Positions 46,469-55,909 of a DNA stretch of 64,000 nt are shown piece by piece. Made by a program: the position numbers and the translations under genes. Source of the DNA: Spartobacteria bacterium (GTDB lineage: Bacteria > Verrucomicrobiota > Verrucomicrobiia > Chthoniobacterales > UBA10450); assembly GCA_003167555.1 (NCBI GenBank), contig PMSN01000012.1:1-64000 (forward strand), written 5' to 3'. The notes beneath the pieces are model-generated. The model did no database searches. It worked only from the letters and a program-made list of their open reading frames with translations, and was not told where the DNA came from. Position 1 is the stretch's first letter. Every line of letters begins with the position of its first letter.

Positions 46469-49084
46469 ATGGCGCCGCTGCTCGCCGCTATGTTCTCTGC
46501 CCATCTTAAAGCCGCGCCGGTCGACAACAGCGCGGTCATCACGTTCCCGCCCAGCTCCGCGCAGAAACGCGTTCTGCCCAACGGCCTCACGATCGTCGTG
46601 CAGGAGGACCGGAGCGCGCCGGTCGTAAGTGCGCAGGCGTGGTGCGGCACTGGTAGCGTCGATGAGAACGAGCATCTCGGCGCGGGCTTGTCGCACATCC
46701 TCGAGCACATGCTTTTCAAGGGAACGAAAACGCGCACGACGAATCAGATCGCGCAAACGATCCAGGACGTGGGCGGTTACATCAACGCCTACACGTCGTT
46801 CGACCGGACCGTTTACTGGATCGATGTGCCGAAAGCCGGCACGAACGTCGCGCTCGACATCCTTTCCGATGCGGTGATGAACTCGACGCTGCCGGCCGAG
46901 GAATACGCGAGGGAACAGGAAGTGATCCGGCGCGAATTTGCCATGGGCATGGACGATCCCGACCGGATGGCGGGGCAATTACTTTTCGCGACCGCGTTTC
47001 AGCGCCATCCCTATCGGCTGCCCGTGATTGGCCAGATCGATGTCTACAACCAACTCACCCGCGATCAGGTGATGCAATATTACAAGGCGCGTTACGTGCC
47101 GAATAATCTCACGTTCGTCATCGTGGGCGATGTCGACGCGGAAGCGGTCTATCGGCAACTGGGCGATTCCTTCAAGGACCATCCGGCCCGGTCGCTCCAG
47201 CCGGTTTACATTCCGAGCGAGCCGCTGCAGCTCGGTCGCCGTATCGTTCACGAGGAATTCGCGACGGAGCTGACCCGCCTCTCGCTTGCCTGGCATATTC
47301 CGGAGATCACGCATCCGGACGTTCCGGCGATTGATCTTCTCTCCACGATTCTCGGAGACGGGCGCAGCTCGCGGCTCTACCGGCGCGTGCGCGAGGAAGC
47401 TGGTCTTGCCTACGGGATCTCGGCGTTTTCTTACACGCCGGGCGATCCCGGCTTGCTCGGGATCGACGCGACCGTCGATCCGGCCAAACGCGACGCGACC
47501 GAGGATCTCGTCTTGAAAATTCTCGACGAGATCAAACGTGAAGGCGTGAGCGCCGACGAACTGGCGAAGGCGAAGAAGATTTCATTGAGCCATCATCTCG
47601 CCTCGCTCACGACAATGCGCGGCCAGGCTTCGGACCTCGGCTCGAATTGGTTCCTCACGCGCAATCTCAATTTCACCCGCGACTATCTCGCGGCTGTCCA
47701 AAAAATTACGGAGGACGACATTCGCCGCGTCGCGGTCAAATATCTCACGGACGATAATCTGACCATTGTCTCCTTGAATCCGAAGGGAGCGCTCGCGGCG
47801 AAGACCGAATCCGCCAAGACGATCGCGGCCGGCGAGATTCAAAAGATCGAACTGTCGAATGGAATGCGGCTCCTGGTTCGCGAAGATCCGCGGCTGCCGC
47901 TCGTTTCGATGGTGGCTGTGTTCCGCGGCGGGTTGTTGGCGGAAACGCCGCAAACCAACGGCATCACCCGGCTGATGGCGAAAGTGCTGTTGAAGGGAAC
48001 GGAGACGCGCACCGCCGAACAGATTGCCGACACGGTCGAAGCCGTGGGCGGCAGCATCGCGAGCGATGCGGGGAACAACAGTTTCAGCGTTTCGCTCGAT
48101 GTCACTCAGCCGGATTTGGAGCTCGGCGCCGAGGTGCTCTCCGATGTCCTGCTCAACGCGACGATGCCGGAGAAGGCGGTCGCGCGGGAAAAGGAAGTGC
48201 AGCTCGCCGGAATCAAGGAAGACGAAGAGCAATTGACGACGGTGGCGCGCAATATTTTGCGCGAGGCACTTTTCCCCGAGCATCCTTACGCGCTCCGCGG
48301 CAAAGGCTCGGTCGATTCTGTCGCGAAGCTGACTCAGAAGGATCTGCTCGACTTTCGCGATCGTTATCTCGTGGCGAAGAACGGCGTGATTTCCGTTTTC
48401 GGAAACGTGAAGGCGGCGGAAGTGAAGGAAATTTTCGAGCAAGCGCTCGCCGGAATGAATCCGGGCACGCTCGCGCTGACCGATCCGCCGAAGCCGTCGG
48501 CGCTGACGAAGACGATCCCGGTGGAAAGTTTGAAGGACAAGGCGCAGGGCGTAATCATGGTGGGCTATCGCGGCGCGGATATGTTCAGTCCGGATCGGCA
48601 CGCGCTCGAGTTGCTCGATGAAGCCAGCAGCGATCTCGGCTCGCGTTTTTTCGTGCGCATCCGGGAGGAGATGGGTCTGGCCTATTTTGTCGGGGCCAGC
48701 CAGATGCAGGGTCTCGTGCCCGGACTTTTCCTTTTTTATCTCGGGACCGATCCGCAAAAAATCGAGCAGGTGAAGACGGCGCTGCTCGATGAAATTCACA
48801 AACTCGCCGCGGACGGCCTGACGAAAGACGAGCTGACGCGCGCGAAGAAGAAATTGCTCGGGCAACAGCAGATCGCGAATCAAAGCAACGATTCCTTCGG
48901 CTACATGGCCGCGCTCGATGAACTCTACGGGCTCGGCTTTGCGCATTACAAAACCGTCGAGCGCGAAGTGGAGGCGGTGACGCTCGAAGACGTGAAGCGT
49001 GTCGCGATGAAATATTTTCAAAAACAACCGTACGTGCTCGCGACCGTGCGGCCGCCGGACAAACCCGCGCCGAAAGGAAAGTAG
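46469..49084 (+). CDS. M16 family zinc metallopeptidase, two-domain
   Basis: AGLSHILEHMLFKGTKTRT (HxxEH inverted zinc motif), second non-catalytic half GGLLAETPQTNGITRLMAKVLLKGTETRT. Confidence 0.94.
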   Translation: MAPLLAAMFSAHLKAAPVDNSAVITFPPSSAQKRVLPNGLTIVVQEDRSAPVVSAQAWCGTGSVDENEHLGAGLSHILEHMLFKGTKTRTTNQIAQTIQDVGGYINAYTSFDRTVYWIDVPKAGTNVALDILSDAVMNSTLPAEEYAREQEVIRREFAMGMDDPDRMAGQLLFATAFQRHPYRLPVIGQIDVYNQLTRDQVMQYYKARYVPNNLTFVIVGDVDAEAVYRQLGDSFKDHPARSLQPVYIPSEPLQLGRRIVHEEFATELTRLSLAWHIPEITHPDVPAIDLLSTILGDGRSSRLYRRVREEAGLAYGISAFSYTPGDPGLLGIDATVDPAKRDATEDLVLKILDEIKREGVSADELAKAKKISLSHHLASLTTMRGQASDLGSNWFLTRNLNFTRDYLAAVQKITEDDIRRVAVKYLTDDNLTIVSLNPKGALAAKTESAKTIAAGEIQKIELSNGMRLLVREDPRLPLVSMVAVFRGGLLAETPQTNGITRLMAKVLLKGTETRTAEQIADTVEAVGGSIASDAGNNSFSVSLDVTQPDLELGAEVLSDVLLNATMPEKAVAREKEVQLAGIKEDEEQLTTVARNILREALFPEHPYALRGKGSVDSVAKLTQKDLLDFRDRYLVAKNGVISVFGNVKAAEVKEIFEQALAGMNPGTLALTDPPKPSALTKTIPVESLKDKAQGVIMVGYRGADMFSPDRHALELLDEASSDLGSRFFVRIREEMGLAYFVGASQMQGLVPGLFLFYLGTDPQKIEQVKTALLDEIHKLAADGLTKDELTRAKKKLLGQQQIANQSNDSFGYMAALDELYGLGFAHYKTVEREVEAVTLEDVKRVAMKYFQKQPYVLATVRPPDKPAPKGK

Positions 49085-49087
49085 TTT

Positions 49088-49525
49088 ATGGCTGAAGTCC
49101 AAACGAACACGCAAACAGGAGAGCTCTCGCAGCGCTTCATCGAATTCGTCATGATGCAGGCGCAAAACGCCGCGCTTTTTCTGGGTCAGATTCCGAACCC
49201 GCAGACCGGGCAGGGCGAAGTGAACCTGGAACTGGCCAAGATGTTCATCGATCAGCTCGGGATGATTCAGGAGAAGACGCGCGGCAATCTCACGAACGAA
49301 GAGTCGACGGTCCTGCGGAATACGCTTTCGAATCTCCAGATGGCGTTCGTGGAAGTGTCGCGCGACGTGAAGAGCGGCGGCGCGCCGGCGGCGCCCGAGC
49401 CGCCCGCGGCGCCGGCAGCAGAGCCGCCGACTGCATCAGCCCCCGCCGAAAAGAGTGAGGCGCCCGCGGCTCCTGTTTCCGAGAGCGAATCGCGCAAGAA
49501 ATTCACGAAGAGCTACGGCGCGTGA
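49088..49525 (+). CDS. DUF1844 family protein
   Basis: RFIEFVMMQAQNAALFLGQIPNPQTGQGEVNLELAKMFIDQLGMIQEKTRGNLTNEE. Confidence 0.85.
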   Translation: MAEVQTNTQTGELSQRFIEFVMMQAQNAALFLGQIPNPQTGQGEVNLELAKMFIDQLGMIQEKTRGNLTNEESTVLRNTLSNLQMAFVEVSRDVKSGGAPAAPEPPAAPAAEPPTASAPAEKSEAPAAPVSESESRKKFTKSYGA

Positions 49526-49542
49526 CAGAATCAATTAACGAA

Positions 49543-49565
49543 TTAGCGATTTACTCAATCGCTAA
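49543..49565. terminator. Hairpin in the DUF1844/topoisomerase IB intergenic region
   Basis: TTAGCGATT tactc AATCGCTAA 9-bp stem; no clear U-tract. Confidence 0.4.
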
Positions 49566-49632
49566 GTCCGCTCAGTCGTTAATTCGCTAAGTCATTTGCG
49601 GCCTTCCATCGCACCGCACACGTATTGCTTTC

Positions 49633-50727
49633 GTGCCGAAGAAAAAAAAGAAGATCGCAAAGATCGAGATTGCGCCTGATCCCGTCGAGGTCGCGGAAGA
49701 AGCCGGGCTTCGTTACGTGACCGACGATCAGCCGGGGTACACGCGCAAAGCGAAGGGCGACGATTTTGAATTCTACGATGCGGACGGCAAACGCATCCGC
49801 GACGAGACGCGCCTGCTCCGCATCCGGCGGCTCGCGATTCCGCCGGCGTACAAGGACGTCTGGATTTGCCCGTCAGCGAATGGGCACATCCAGGCCACCG
49901 GGCGCGATGCGCGCGGCCGGAAGCAATACCGTTATCACGAGCGCTGGCGGGAGGCGCGTGCTGAAAACAAGTATGATCGCATGCTCGTTTTTGCCCAGGC
50001 GCTGCCGAAAATTCGCAGGCAGGTGAACAAGGACATGGGATTGCGCGACTTGCCGCAAAACAAGGTCCTGGCGACGGTCGTGCAGTTGCTCGGACGGACG
50101 TTCATTCGCATCGGGAACGAAGAATATGCGCGAGAGAACAAGTCGTTCGGCCTAACGACCATGCAGGACCGTCACGTCGACGTCAAAGGCGCGAAACTTA
50201 GTTTTAGTTTTCGTGGGAAGAGCGGTGTGAAGCATGAAATCGACGTGAACGACCGGCGGCTCGCGAACATCATCCGAAAGCTGCAGGACTTGCCCGGCCA
50301 GGACATCTTTCAGTACGAAGACGAAGCGGGCGAAGTGCGAAATGTGACTTCAGAGGACGTGAACGGTTACCTGGGGGAGATCACCGGCGAAGAGTTCACC
50401 GCGAAAGACTTTCGCACCTGGGCGGGGACGGTACTCACGGCGATGGCGTTGAGTGCGCAGGGCCCATTCGAGAACGAGACGCAGGCGAAACAAAACATTA
50501 AGGTTGCGATCGCGGCCGTGGCCAAAATTCTTGGCAATACGCCGACTGTTTGCCGGAAATGCTATGTGCACCCCGTGGTGCTGGAATCTTATCTCGACGG
50601 CGACATGATCGAGGGACTCCGGCGCAAGACGGAAGAAGCTCTCTCGGAAAATCTGGAGGACCTGCGGGCGGAGGAAGCCGCCGTGATGTCGTTTCTCCAG
50701 GAAAGACTGACGAAATTGAAACCGTGA
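49633..50727 (+). CDS. DNA topoisomerase IB
   Basis: RIRRLAIPPAYKDVWICPSANGHIQATGRDARGRKQYRYHERWR; GNEEYARENKSFGLTTMQDRHV; GEEFTAKDFRTWAGTVLTA; GTG start. Confidence 0.94.
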   Translation: MPKKKKKIAKIEIAPDPVEVAEEAGLRYVTDDQPGYTRKAKGDDFEFYDADGKRIRDETRLLRIRRLAIPPAYKDVWICPSANGHIQATGRDARGRKQYRYHERWREARAENKYDRMLVFAQALPKIRRQVNKDMGLRDLPQNKVLATVVQLLGRTFIRIGNEEYARENKSFGLTTMQDRHVDVKGAKLSFSFRGKSGVKHEIDVNDRRLANIIRKLQDLPGQDIFQYEDEAGEVRNVTSEDVNGYLGEITGEEFTAKDFRTWAGTVLTAMALSAQGPFENETQAKQNIKVAIAAVAKILGNTPTVCRKCYVHPVVLESYLDGDMIEGLRRKTEEALSENLEDLRAEEAAVMSFLQERLTKLKP

Positions 50728-50754
50728 TGGAGAAGAGGGCTCGCGCCTTCCGGA

Positions 50755-51774
50755 TCACCGCGTCCGCGGCGCGGGCGTGGGCGAGGGGCGCCGCTGCGTT
50801 TTCGTCGTCTTCTTCACCGTGATCGTGTCCGGCGGATTCGTCTGATTGTCTTCCGGATATTTCTTGGTGCTGGGCCAAACCAGTCGCCACGGCTGCGACT
50901 TCACCGTCTGGGTCAGCTCCTTGACGTTTTCACCGCTCGCTTTGAGATCGGGCCCGAGCTGATTGAGATTGCCCATGATCGATTTCAACTTCTCGGAGGA
51001 CTCGCGAAAATTATCCAGCGTGAGCTTGATGTTGTCGTTGGCCGCCAGATCGCTGCTGATTTTTTGGACATTCTTGAGGGCCAAGTTCAGATCGCTGTCC
51101 CGGCCGGTCATGTTCGTGAGATTTTCGGCGAACGTGCGCATCTGGGCCAATGACATATTCAATTGAGAGTTTTCGTCGGTGATCCGGCTGAGATTCTGCG
51201 CGGTGGTCTGAAGTTCTTTCAATGTGTTGGTGGCTTCCAGCGCCACCGGCTTCACGATATCGAGCATTTTCGCGATCGATTCGCCAAAGTCGGGGACGCG
51301 CTCGCCGGCAAACATCTCGCCGTCGCTGGCCCGGCCCGAGCTTTCATTTCCCTGCGTGATGTCGATCGCGGTTTCGCCGAGCAGACCGAGCGTGATGAGA
51401 CGCGCCTTGGCGTCTTTGTAAACTAGCGCGGTCTTGTCCACCTTCACGTCGATGCGCGCTTCGTATTTCGGCTTCGCCTCGGGGGTCGTCGGGTTCGCAT
51501 CGCCGGAGTGAAGCGCCTGCGCGGCGGCCTCGGCGCGTTGCGCGTCTTCTTTCGAGACGGGCGAATACAACTTGTCGACCTGGCCGATCTTGCGCCCCGC
51601 GAGCAACACCGGCGCGCCGAGTTTAATCCCGGCGGCGTTGTCGAGATAAATGCTGTAGGTGACGAGCGGACGGAAGAGGCCGGGCGCGCCGAGCAGGATC
51701 AAAATTCCCGTCACGATCGCGATCGTGGCCAGCACGAGCAAACCGGTCAGGATTTCATTTCGTTGCAATTGCAT
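50755..51774 (-). CDS. MlaD/MCE domain protein
   Basis: N-term TM, SIYLDNAAGIKLGAPVLLAGRKIGQVDKL, ARLITLGLLGETAIDI. Confidence 0.9.
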   Translation of the reverse strand: MQLQRNEILTGLLVLATIAIVTGILILLGAPGLFRPLVTYSIYLDNAAGIKLGAPVLLAGRKIGQVDKLYSPVSKEDAQRAEAAAQALHSGDANPTTPEAKPKYEARIDVKVDKTALVYKDAKARLITLGLLGETAIDITQGNESSGRASDGEMFAGERVPDFGESIAKMLDIVKPVALEATNTLKELQTTAQNLSRITDENSQLNMSLAQMRTFAENLTNMTGRDSDLNLALKNVQKISSDLAANDNIKLTLDNFRESSEKLKSIMGNLNQLGPDLKASGENVKELTQTVKSQPWRLVWPSTKKYPEDNQTNPPDTITVKKTTKTQRRPSPTPAPRTR

Positions 51775-52546
51775 CTTGGGTTCCTTCCAGAATCGGGCCT
51801 TCGGTGCTTCCGCTCAAGAACTGAGCGACCACCGGGTTTTCAGATTGCTTCAATTGCTCGGGCGGACCGCTCTCGATAATTTTCCCCTGATAAAGCATGG
51901 CCATTTTTGTGCCAATCCGAAACGCGCTGTCCATTTCATGGGTGACAATAATCGACGTGACCTTCGAAGTTTCCGTCAAGCTGATGATCAATTCGTCGAT
52001 GACCGAGCTTATCACGGGATCGAGCCCAGCCGAAGGTTCGTCGAACAAGATCAGCTCCGGCTCCATGACGAGCGCGCGCGCCAGGCTCACGCGTTTCCGC
52101 ATGCCGCCGCTGAGCTCCGAAGGCATGTCATGCTTCGCGCCGAGCATCCCGACCATTTCCAGTTTTGCGTCGACGATCTTGTCGATCTCCTCGCGGCTCT
52201 TGGTCGTCAATTCCTCCAGCGGCAGCGCCACGTTATCGCGCACGTTTCGCGAGCTGAGCAGGGCCGAATATTGATAGACCATTCCGATTTGGGAGCGCAC
52301 CTGTTGGAGCTTGCGCCGCGTCAAGCGTGAGATTTCGAACTGCTTGAAAAAAATCGAACCGCCCGTGGGCGGGAGAATTCCCAGGATCAAACGCAGGATG
52401 GTGCTTTTGCCGCTGCCGCTCTGGCCCATGATGACCACGCGCTCGAGCGGTTCGATCTCGAGGGAGACGCCCTCGAGAACTTCTTTTTCGTCGAACCGGA
52501 GCCGCACATCGCGGAGTTCGACCACTGAAGGAGTCGGCGCGCTCAT
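51755..52546 (-). CDS. MlaF-type ABC transporter ATP-binding protein
   Basis: MGQSGSGKSTILRLILGILPPTGG, ELSGGMRKRVSLARALVMEPELILFDEPSAGLDPV. Confidence 0.94.
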   Translation of the reverse strand: MSAPTPSVVELRDVRLRFDEKEVLEGVSLEIEPLERVVIMGQSGSGKSTILRLILGILPPTGGSIFFKQFEISRLTRRKLQQVRSQIGMVYQYSALLSSRNVRDNVALPLEELTTKSREEIDKIVDAKLEMVGMLGAKHDMPSELSGGMRKRVSLARALVMEPELILFDEPSAGLDPVISSVIDELIISLTETSKVTSIIVTHEMDSAFRIGTKMAMLYQGKIIESGPPEQLKQSENPVVAQFLSGSTEGPILEGTQDAIATK

Positions 52547-53397
52547 GTCGGAGAGAAGACGACGTAAACGACGTTAAAGAGCGTGTCGAAACCGATCACA
52601 GTCGTGATGGCTGTGACGACGCTGGAGGTGGTCGCTGTTCCCACGCCGGCCGCGCCGCCCGTGACGTGCAGACCGCGGTAACACGCGATCGCCGAAATCA
52701 GCAGGCCGAAGAGAAAACTCTTGGCGATGCCGGTGACGATGTCCCGGATCAGGAGCGCGTTGAGGACGAGATCGTTGAAGTAAACGAAAGCGATGTTGAA
52801 ATACCAGCGCGAGATCAGGCTCGTCGCGATGATGGCCGCCAGGCTCGAGATGACGGAAAGGCAGGGCATGAGCAGAAAAAGCGCGAGCATCCGCGGCGCG
52901 ACGAGGAAGCGCAGCGGACTGATGCCCATGGCCTCGATCGCTTCCACTTCTTCGGAAACTTCCATCGTTCCCAGCTCCGCCGTGAAGGCCGCGCCGATCC
53001 GCGCCGCGAGCATGATCCCAGTGAGCAACGGCCCCAGCTCCCGCGTGAAAGCGATCGAGACCAGACCCGGCACGAGGCGTTCCGTCCCGAAGCGCTCCAA
53101 TTGATAACCCGTCAAAAGCGCCATCGTGAGCCCGAGGAAAAACGAAACCATCGCCACGAGCGGGACCGAGCCGACACCGGCGCGCTCGGTGTGCCGGAAA
53201 AAACTCGCAGCGCGGAAGGGCGCGCGCCCGCGCCGCATGTTGTCGACCGTTTCCGTGAAGGTCTGGATAATGAACCAGAACATCCCACCCACTTCGCGCA
53301 GGAACCCGCGGCCCTTTTGCCCGATTCCCTGGACGACAACGACCGGGTTGGTCTCGATGGTTCCGCCTGAATCCGCCTCGCGCTGCTCGTCGGCCAT
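52543..53397 (-). CDS. MlaE-type ABC transporter permease
   Basis: AFTRELGPLLTGIMLAARIGAAFTAELGTMEVSEEVEAIEAMGISPLRFLVAPRMLAL. Confidence 0.94.
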   Translation of the reverse strand: MADEQREADSGGTIETNPVVVVQGIGQKGRGFLREVGGMFWFIIQTFTETVDNMRRGRAPFRAASFFRHTERAGVGSVPLVAMVSFFLGLTMALLTGYQLERFGTERLVPGLVSIAFTRELGPLLTGIMLAARIGAAFTAELGTMEVSEEVEAIEAMGISPLRFLVAPRMLALFLLMPCLSVISSLAAIIATSLISRWYFNIAFVYFNDLVLNALLIRDIVTGIAKSFLFGLLISAIACYRGLHVTGGAAGVGTATTSSVVTAITTVIGFDTLFNVVYVVFSPT

Positions 53398-53520
53398 GTT
53401 CAGGGAAGTTGCCTTAGTTCCCTCGCGTGCAAAGGGGAAAATCCCGTGGCGTGGGCGTCCACGAGAAAATAAAGCTGGCAGGCGAGTTGCCCGCAGGCCA
53501 AAAGCGAATCAAGACGAACA

Positions 53521-54471
53521 ATGGAAACACGGGAGAGAAAGATCGGGTTGGTGATTCACGGAGGCGCGGGCACGATCGCTCCGAGCAAAATGACGCCGGA
53601 GATAGAGCGCGATCTTCGCTCCGGTTTGCAGCGCTCGCTCGAGGCCGGCTCCGGCATTTTGAAAAATGGCGGCTCGAGTCTGGATGCCGTCGCCGCCGCG
53701 GTGCGCGTGATGGAGGACGATCCGCGTTTCAACGCGGGCCGCGGGGCCGTTTTCACCAGCGCCGGCACGAATGAAATGGACGCGGCAATCATGGACGGAA
53801 AGACGCTGAAGGCCGGATCGGCGGGAGCTCTCACGCACGTTCGGAATCCCATTACGCTCGCGCGCGCCGTCATGGATCGGTCGCCGCACGTCATGTTCGT
53901 GGGAGAAGGCGCGGAAGCTTTCGCCCGCCAGACCGGCATCGAGCTGGTCGACGAGAAATATTTTTATACCGAAGAACGTTGGAATGCGTTGCAACACCTG
54001 CAGAAAGCCGAGGCCGACGCCCGCGCGACGGGAAAAGAATTCGCCGTCTCCGACCAGGACCGGCACGGGACGATCGGCGCGGTGGCGCTCGATCAGGCCG
54101 GCAACCTGGCCGCCGCTACTTCCACCGGCGGCAACACGAACAAACGGCCCGGACGCCTCGGCGACACGCCCATTATCGGCGCGGGCACTTACGCGAACAA
54201 TCGCACCTGCGCGATGTCGGGCACGGGCGACGGCGAATATTTCATGCGTCTCGTCGCCGGCCACGAGATTTCGGCCTTGATGGAACATCGCGGCCTGCCG
54301 CTGGCGCAAGCCGCTCAAACGGTCCTCGATCAGATTACCGAACTGGGCGGCGCGGCTGGCTTGATCGCGATCGACCGGAACGGAAACGTCGCGCTTCCTT
54401 TCAACACCACCGGGATGTATCGCGGTTACGTCGATGCCAAAGGCAACGCGGTCGTCGGCATCTACAAGTAG
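53521..54471 (+). CDS. Isoaspartyl peptidase/L-asparaginase (Ntn hydrolase)
   Basis: LVIHGGAGTI, RHGTIGAVALDQAGNLAAATSTGGNTNKRPGRLGDTPIIGAGTYA (catalytic Thr). Confidence 0.95.
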   Translation: METRERKIGLVIHGGAGTIAPSKMTPEIERDLRSGLQRSLEAGSGILKNGGSSLDAVAAAVRVMEDDPRFNAGRGAVFTSAGTNEMDAAIMDGKTLKAGSAGALTHVRNPITLARAVMDRSPHVMFVGEGAEAFARQTGIELVDEKYFYTEERWNALQHLQKAEADARATGKEFAVSDQDRHGTIGAVALDQAGNLAAATSTGGNTNKRPGRLGDTPIIGAGTYANNRTCAMSGTGDGEYFMRLVAGHEISALMEHRGLPLAQAAQTVLDQITELGGAAGLIAIDRNGNVALPFNTTGMYRGYVDAKGNAVVGIYK

Positions 54472-54485
54472 CGCGCGATTGCGGC

Positions 54486-55199
54486 ATGCTCCCGGCATTT
54501 TCACTCGTCATCCCCGCTTTTAACGAGGCGGAACGAATCGAACAGAGCCTGCGCGACGCGCTCCTCTATTTGCAAACCAACAGCCCGGAAAGCGAATTGA
54601 TTGTCGTGAACGATGGCTCGACCGACGCAACCTCCGAAATCGTGCGCGAAGTTTTCGCTGCCACCGGCTCGATCGCGACGCGGTTGATCGAGCATTCCCC
54701 CAATCGGGGCAAAGGCGCGGCCGTGCGCGATGGTTTGCTGGCCGCGACGAAACCGATCGCATTGTTTTCCGACGCAGATTTATCGACACCCATCGAGGAA
54801 ACGCCGAAGCTGATCGAACCGATCGCGGCCGGCGAGATCGACATCGCCTTCGGTTCGCGCGCACTCGATCGCCGGCTCATCGGCCATCGGCAACCGTGGC
54901 GGCGCGAGCAGGGGGGCCGCGTTTTCAATCTGCTCGTGCGTCTGGCTACAGGTCTTCCATTTTGGGACACGCAGTGCGGGTTCAAGGCCTTTCGCCTCGA
55001 TGTTTGCCGCCCGATTTTAGAGAAAGCGCAGACCGAAGGATTCGGCTTCGATGTCGAGCTGCTTTACCTCGCGAAGAAAGCAAATCTTCGCATGCGAGAA
55101 GTCCCCGTGCGCTGGGATCATCACGAAGGAAGCAAGGTGCAGTTCGCGCGCGACAGCATCCGGATGCTGCGCGAAGTGCTGGCGTTGCGCGCAAGGTAG
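54486..55199 (+). CDS. Family 2 glycosyltransferase (dolichyl-phosphate glucosyltransferase-like)
   Basis: MLPAFSLVIPAFNEAERIEQSL, LIVVNDGSTDATSEIV, ALFSDADLSTPIEE, FWDTQCGFKAF; start internal to the listed ORF. Confidence 0.92.
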   Translation: MLPAFSLVIPAFNEAERIEQSLRDALLYLQTNSPESELIVVNDGSTDATSEIVREVFAATGSIATRLIEHSPNRGKGAAVRDGLLAATKPIALFSDADLSTPIEETPKLIEPIAAGEIDIAFGSRALDRRLIGHRQPWRREQGGRVFNLLVRLATGLPFWDTQCGFKAFRLDVCRPILEKAQTEGFGFDVELLYLAKKANLRMREVPVRWDHHEGSKVQFARDSIRMLREVLALRAR

Positions 55200-55248
55200 G
55201 GTCGTCGCGCTGCGCCGTCCGCGGTCATCGCAACGCGACGGCGCTACC
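55195..55248. repeat. 54-bp GGTAGGG palindromic repeat, copy 2 (supplies the glycosyltransferase stop)
   Basis: ggtagggtcgtcgcgctgcgccgtccgcggtcatcgcaacgcgacggcgctacc, alignable without gaps to 59264..59317. Confidence 0.9.
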
Positions 55249-55250
55249 AA

Positions 55251-55661
55251 TTATTTCTTAACGATCTCGGCGTTCTCGAGCAGCGGGATGCCGCCGTTGG
55301 TGGCCAGCTTGCCTTTCAACGTTACGGTTTTGCCCGCGTATTCGGCGAGCTGATCATTCATCGGCTTGTGATCGCCCACGACGAGATAGGTTTTCCCGTC
55401 GCTTAGAATCCCCACCGGTCCGCCGCCTTTAATGCATTTCGCGGCGCACGTCGCATGCTTTTCGCCAGAGGCGTTGTGATCCGCGTAGCACATCAGGTCG
55501 ACGATTTCGCCCGTGATCGTTTTCTCGGCGGCGGCGTCGAGTTTTTCCTTGCCCGGTTCCTCAGCGGCGAGGGCCAGCGGGGAAACAATCAACGCCGCGG
55601 AGAAACTGATCGCGACGGTCAACTTCAATAACTTCGAACTGCCATCAGGAGAATAAAACAT
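55251..55661 (-). CDS. Hypothetical secreted protein with a Cys-containing DLMCYADH...CAAKCIKGG motif
   Basis: Signal peptide; TITGEIVDLMCYADHNASGEKHATCAAKCIKGGGPVGIL. Confidence 0.7.
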   Translation of the reverse strand: MFYSPDGSSKLLKLTVAISFSAALIVSPLALAAEEPGKEKLDAAAEKTITGEIVDLMCYADHNASGEKHATCAAKCIKGGGPVGILSDGKTYLVVGDHKPMNDQLAEYAGKTVTLKGKLATNGGIPLLENAEIVKK

Positions 55662-55743
55662 CCCTGAACGTCCGCCCCGATTCGGCCACCGTCAATTGCG
55701 CCGATTGTATATGGCGGGTGGCATCGGCATAACGGGAACGCAT

Positions 55744-55905
55744 TGTCATCCCGAGGCTGGCGAAGCGCGCCGAGGGACCTCGCAACTGGTCGCCGGCTAG
55801 CTTGCGCAAAAACAACGTCTTCGATGGTGAAAGCGTCTGTAGGGCGCAAGCTGATCGGAACGACAGTTGTGAGGTCCTTCGCCGTCTGCGCGGCTCAGGA
55901 TGACA
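55744..55905. repeat. Dispersed palindromic repeat, TGTCATCCCGAG family, copy E
   Basis: tgtcatcccgaggctggcgaagcgcgccgagggacctcgcaac ... gttgtgaggtccttcgccgtctgcgcggctcaggatgaca. Confidence 0.9.
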
Positions 55906-55909
55906 GCGT

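Noticed and set aside
47582-49165. 527-aa minus ORF
   Set aside because: Antisense shadow of the M16 peptidase gene
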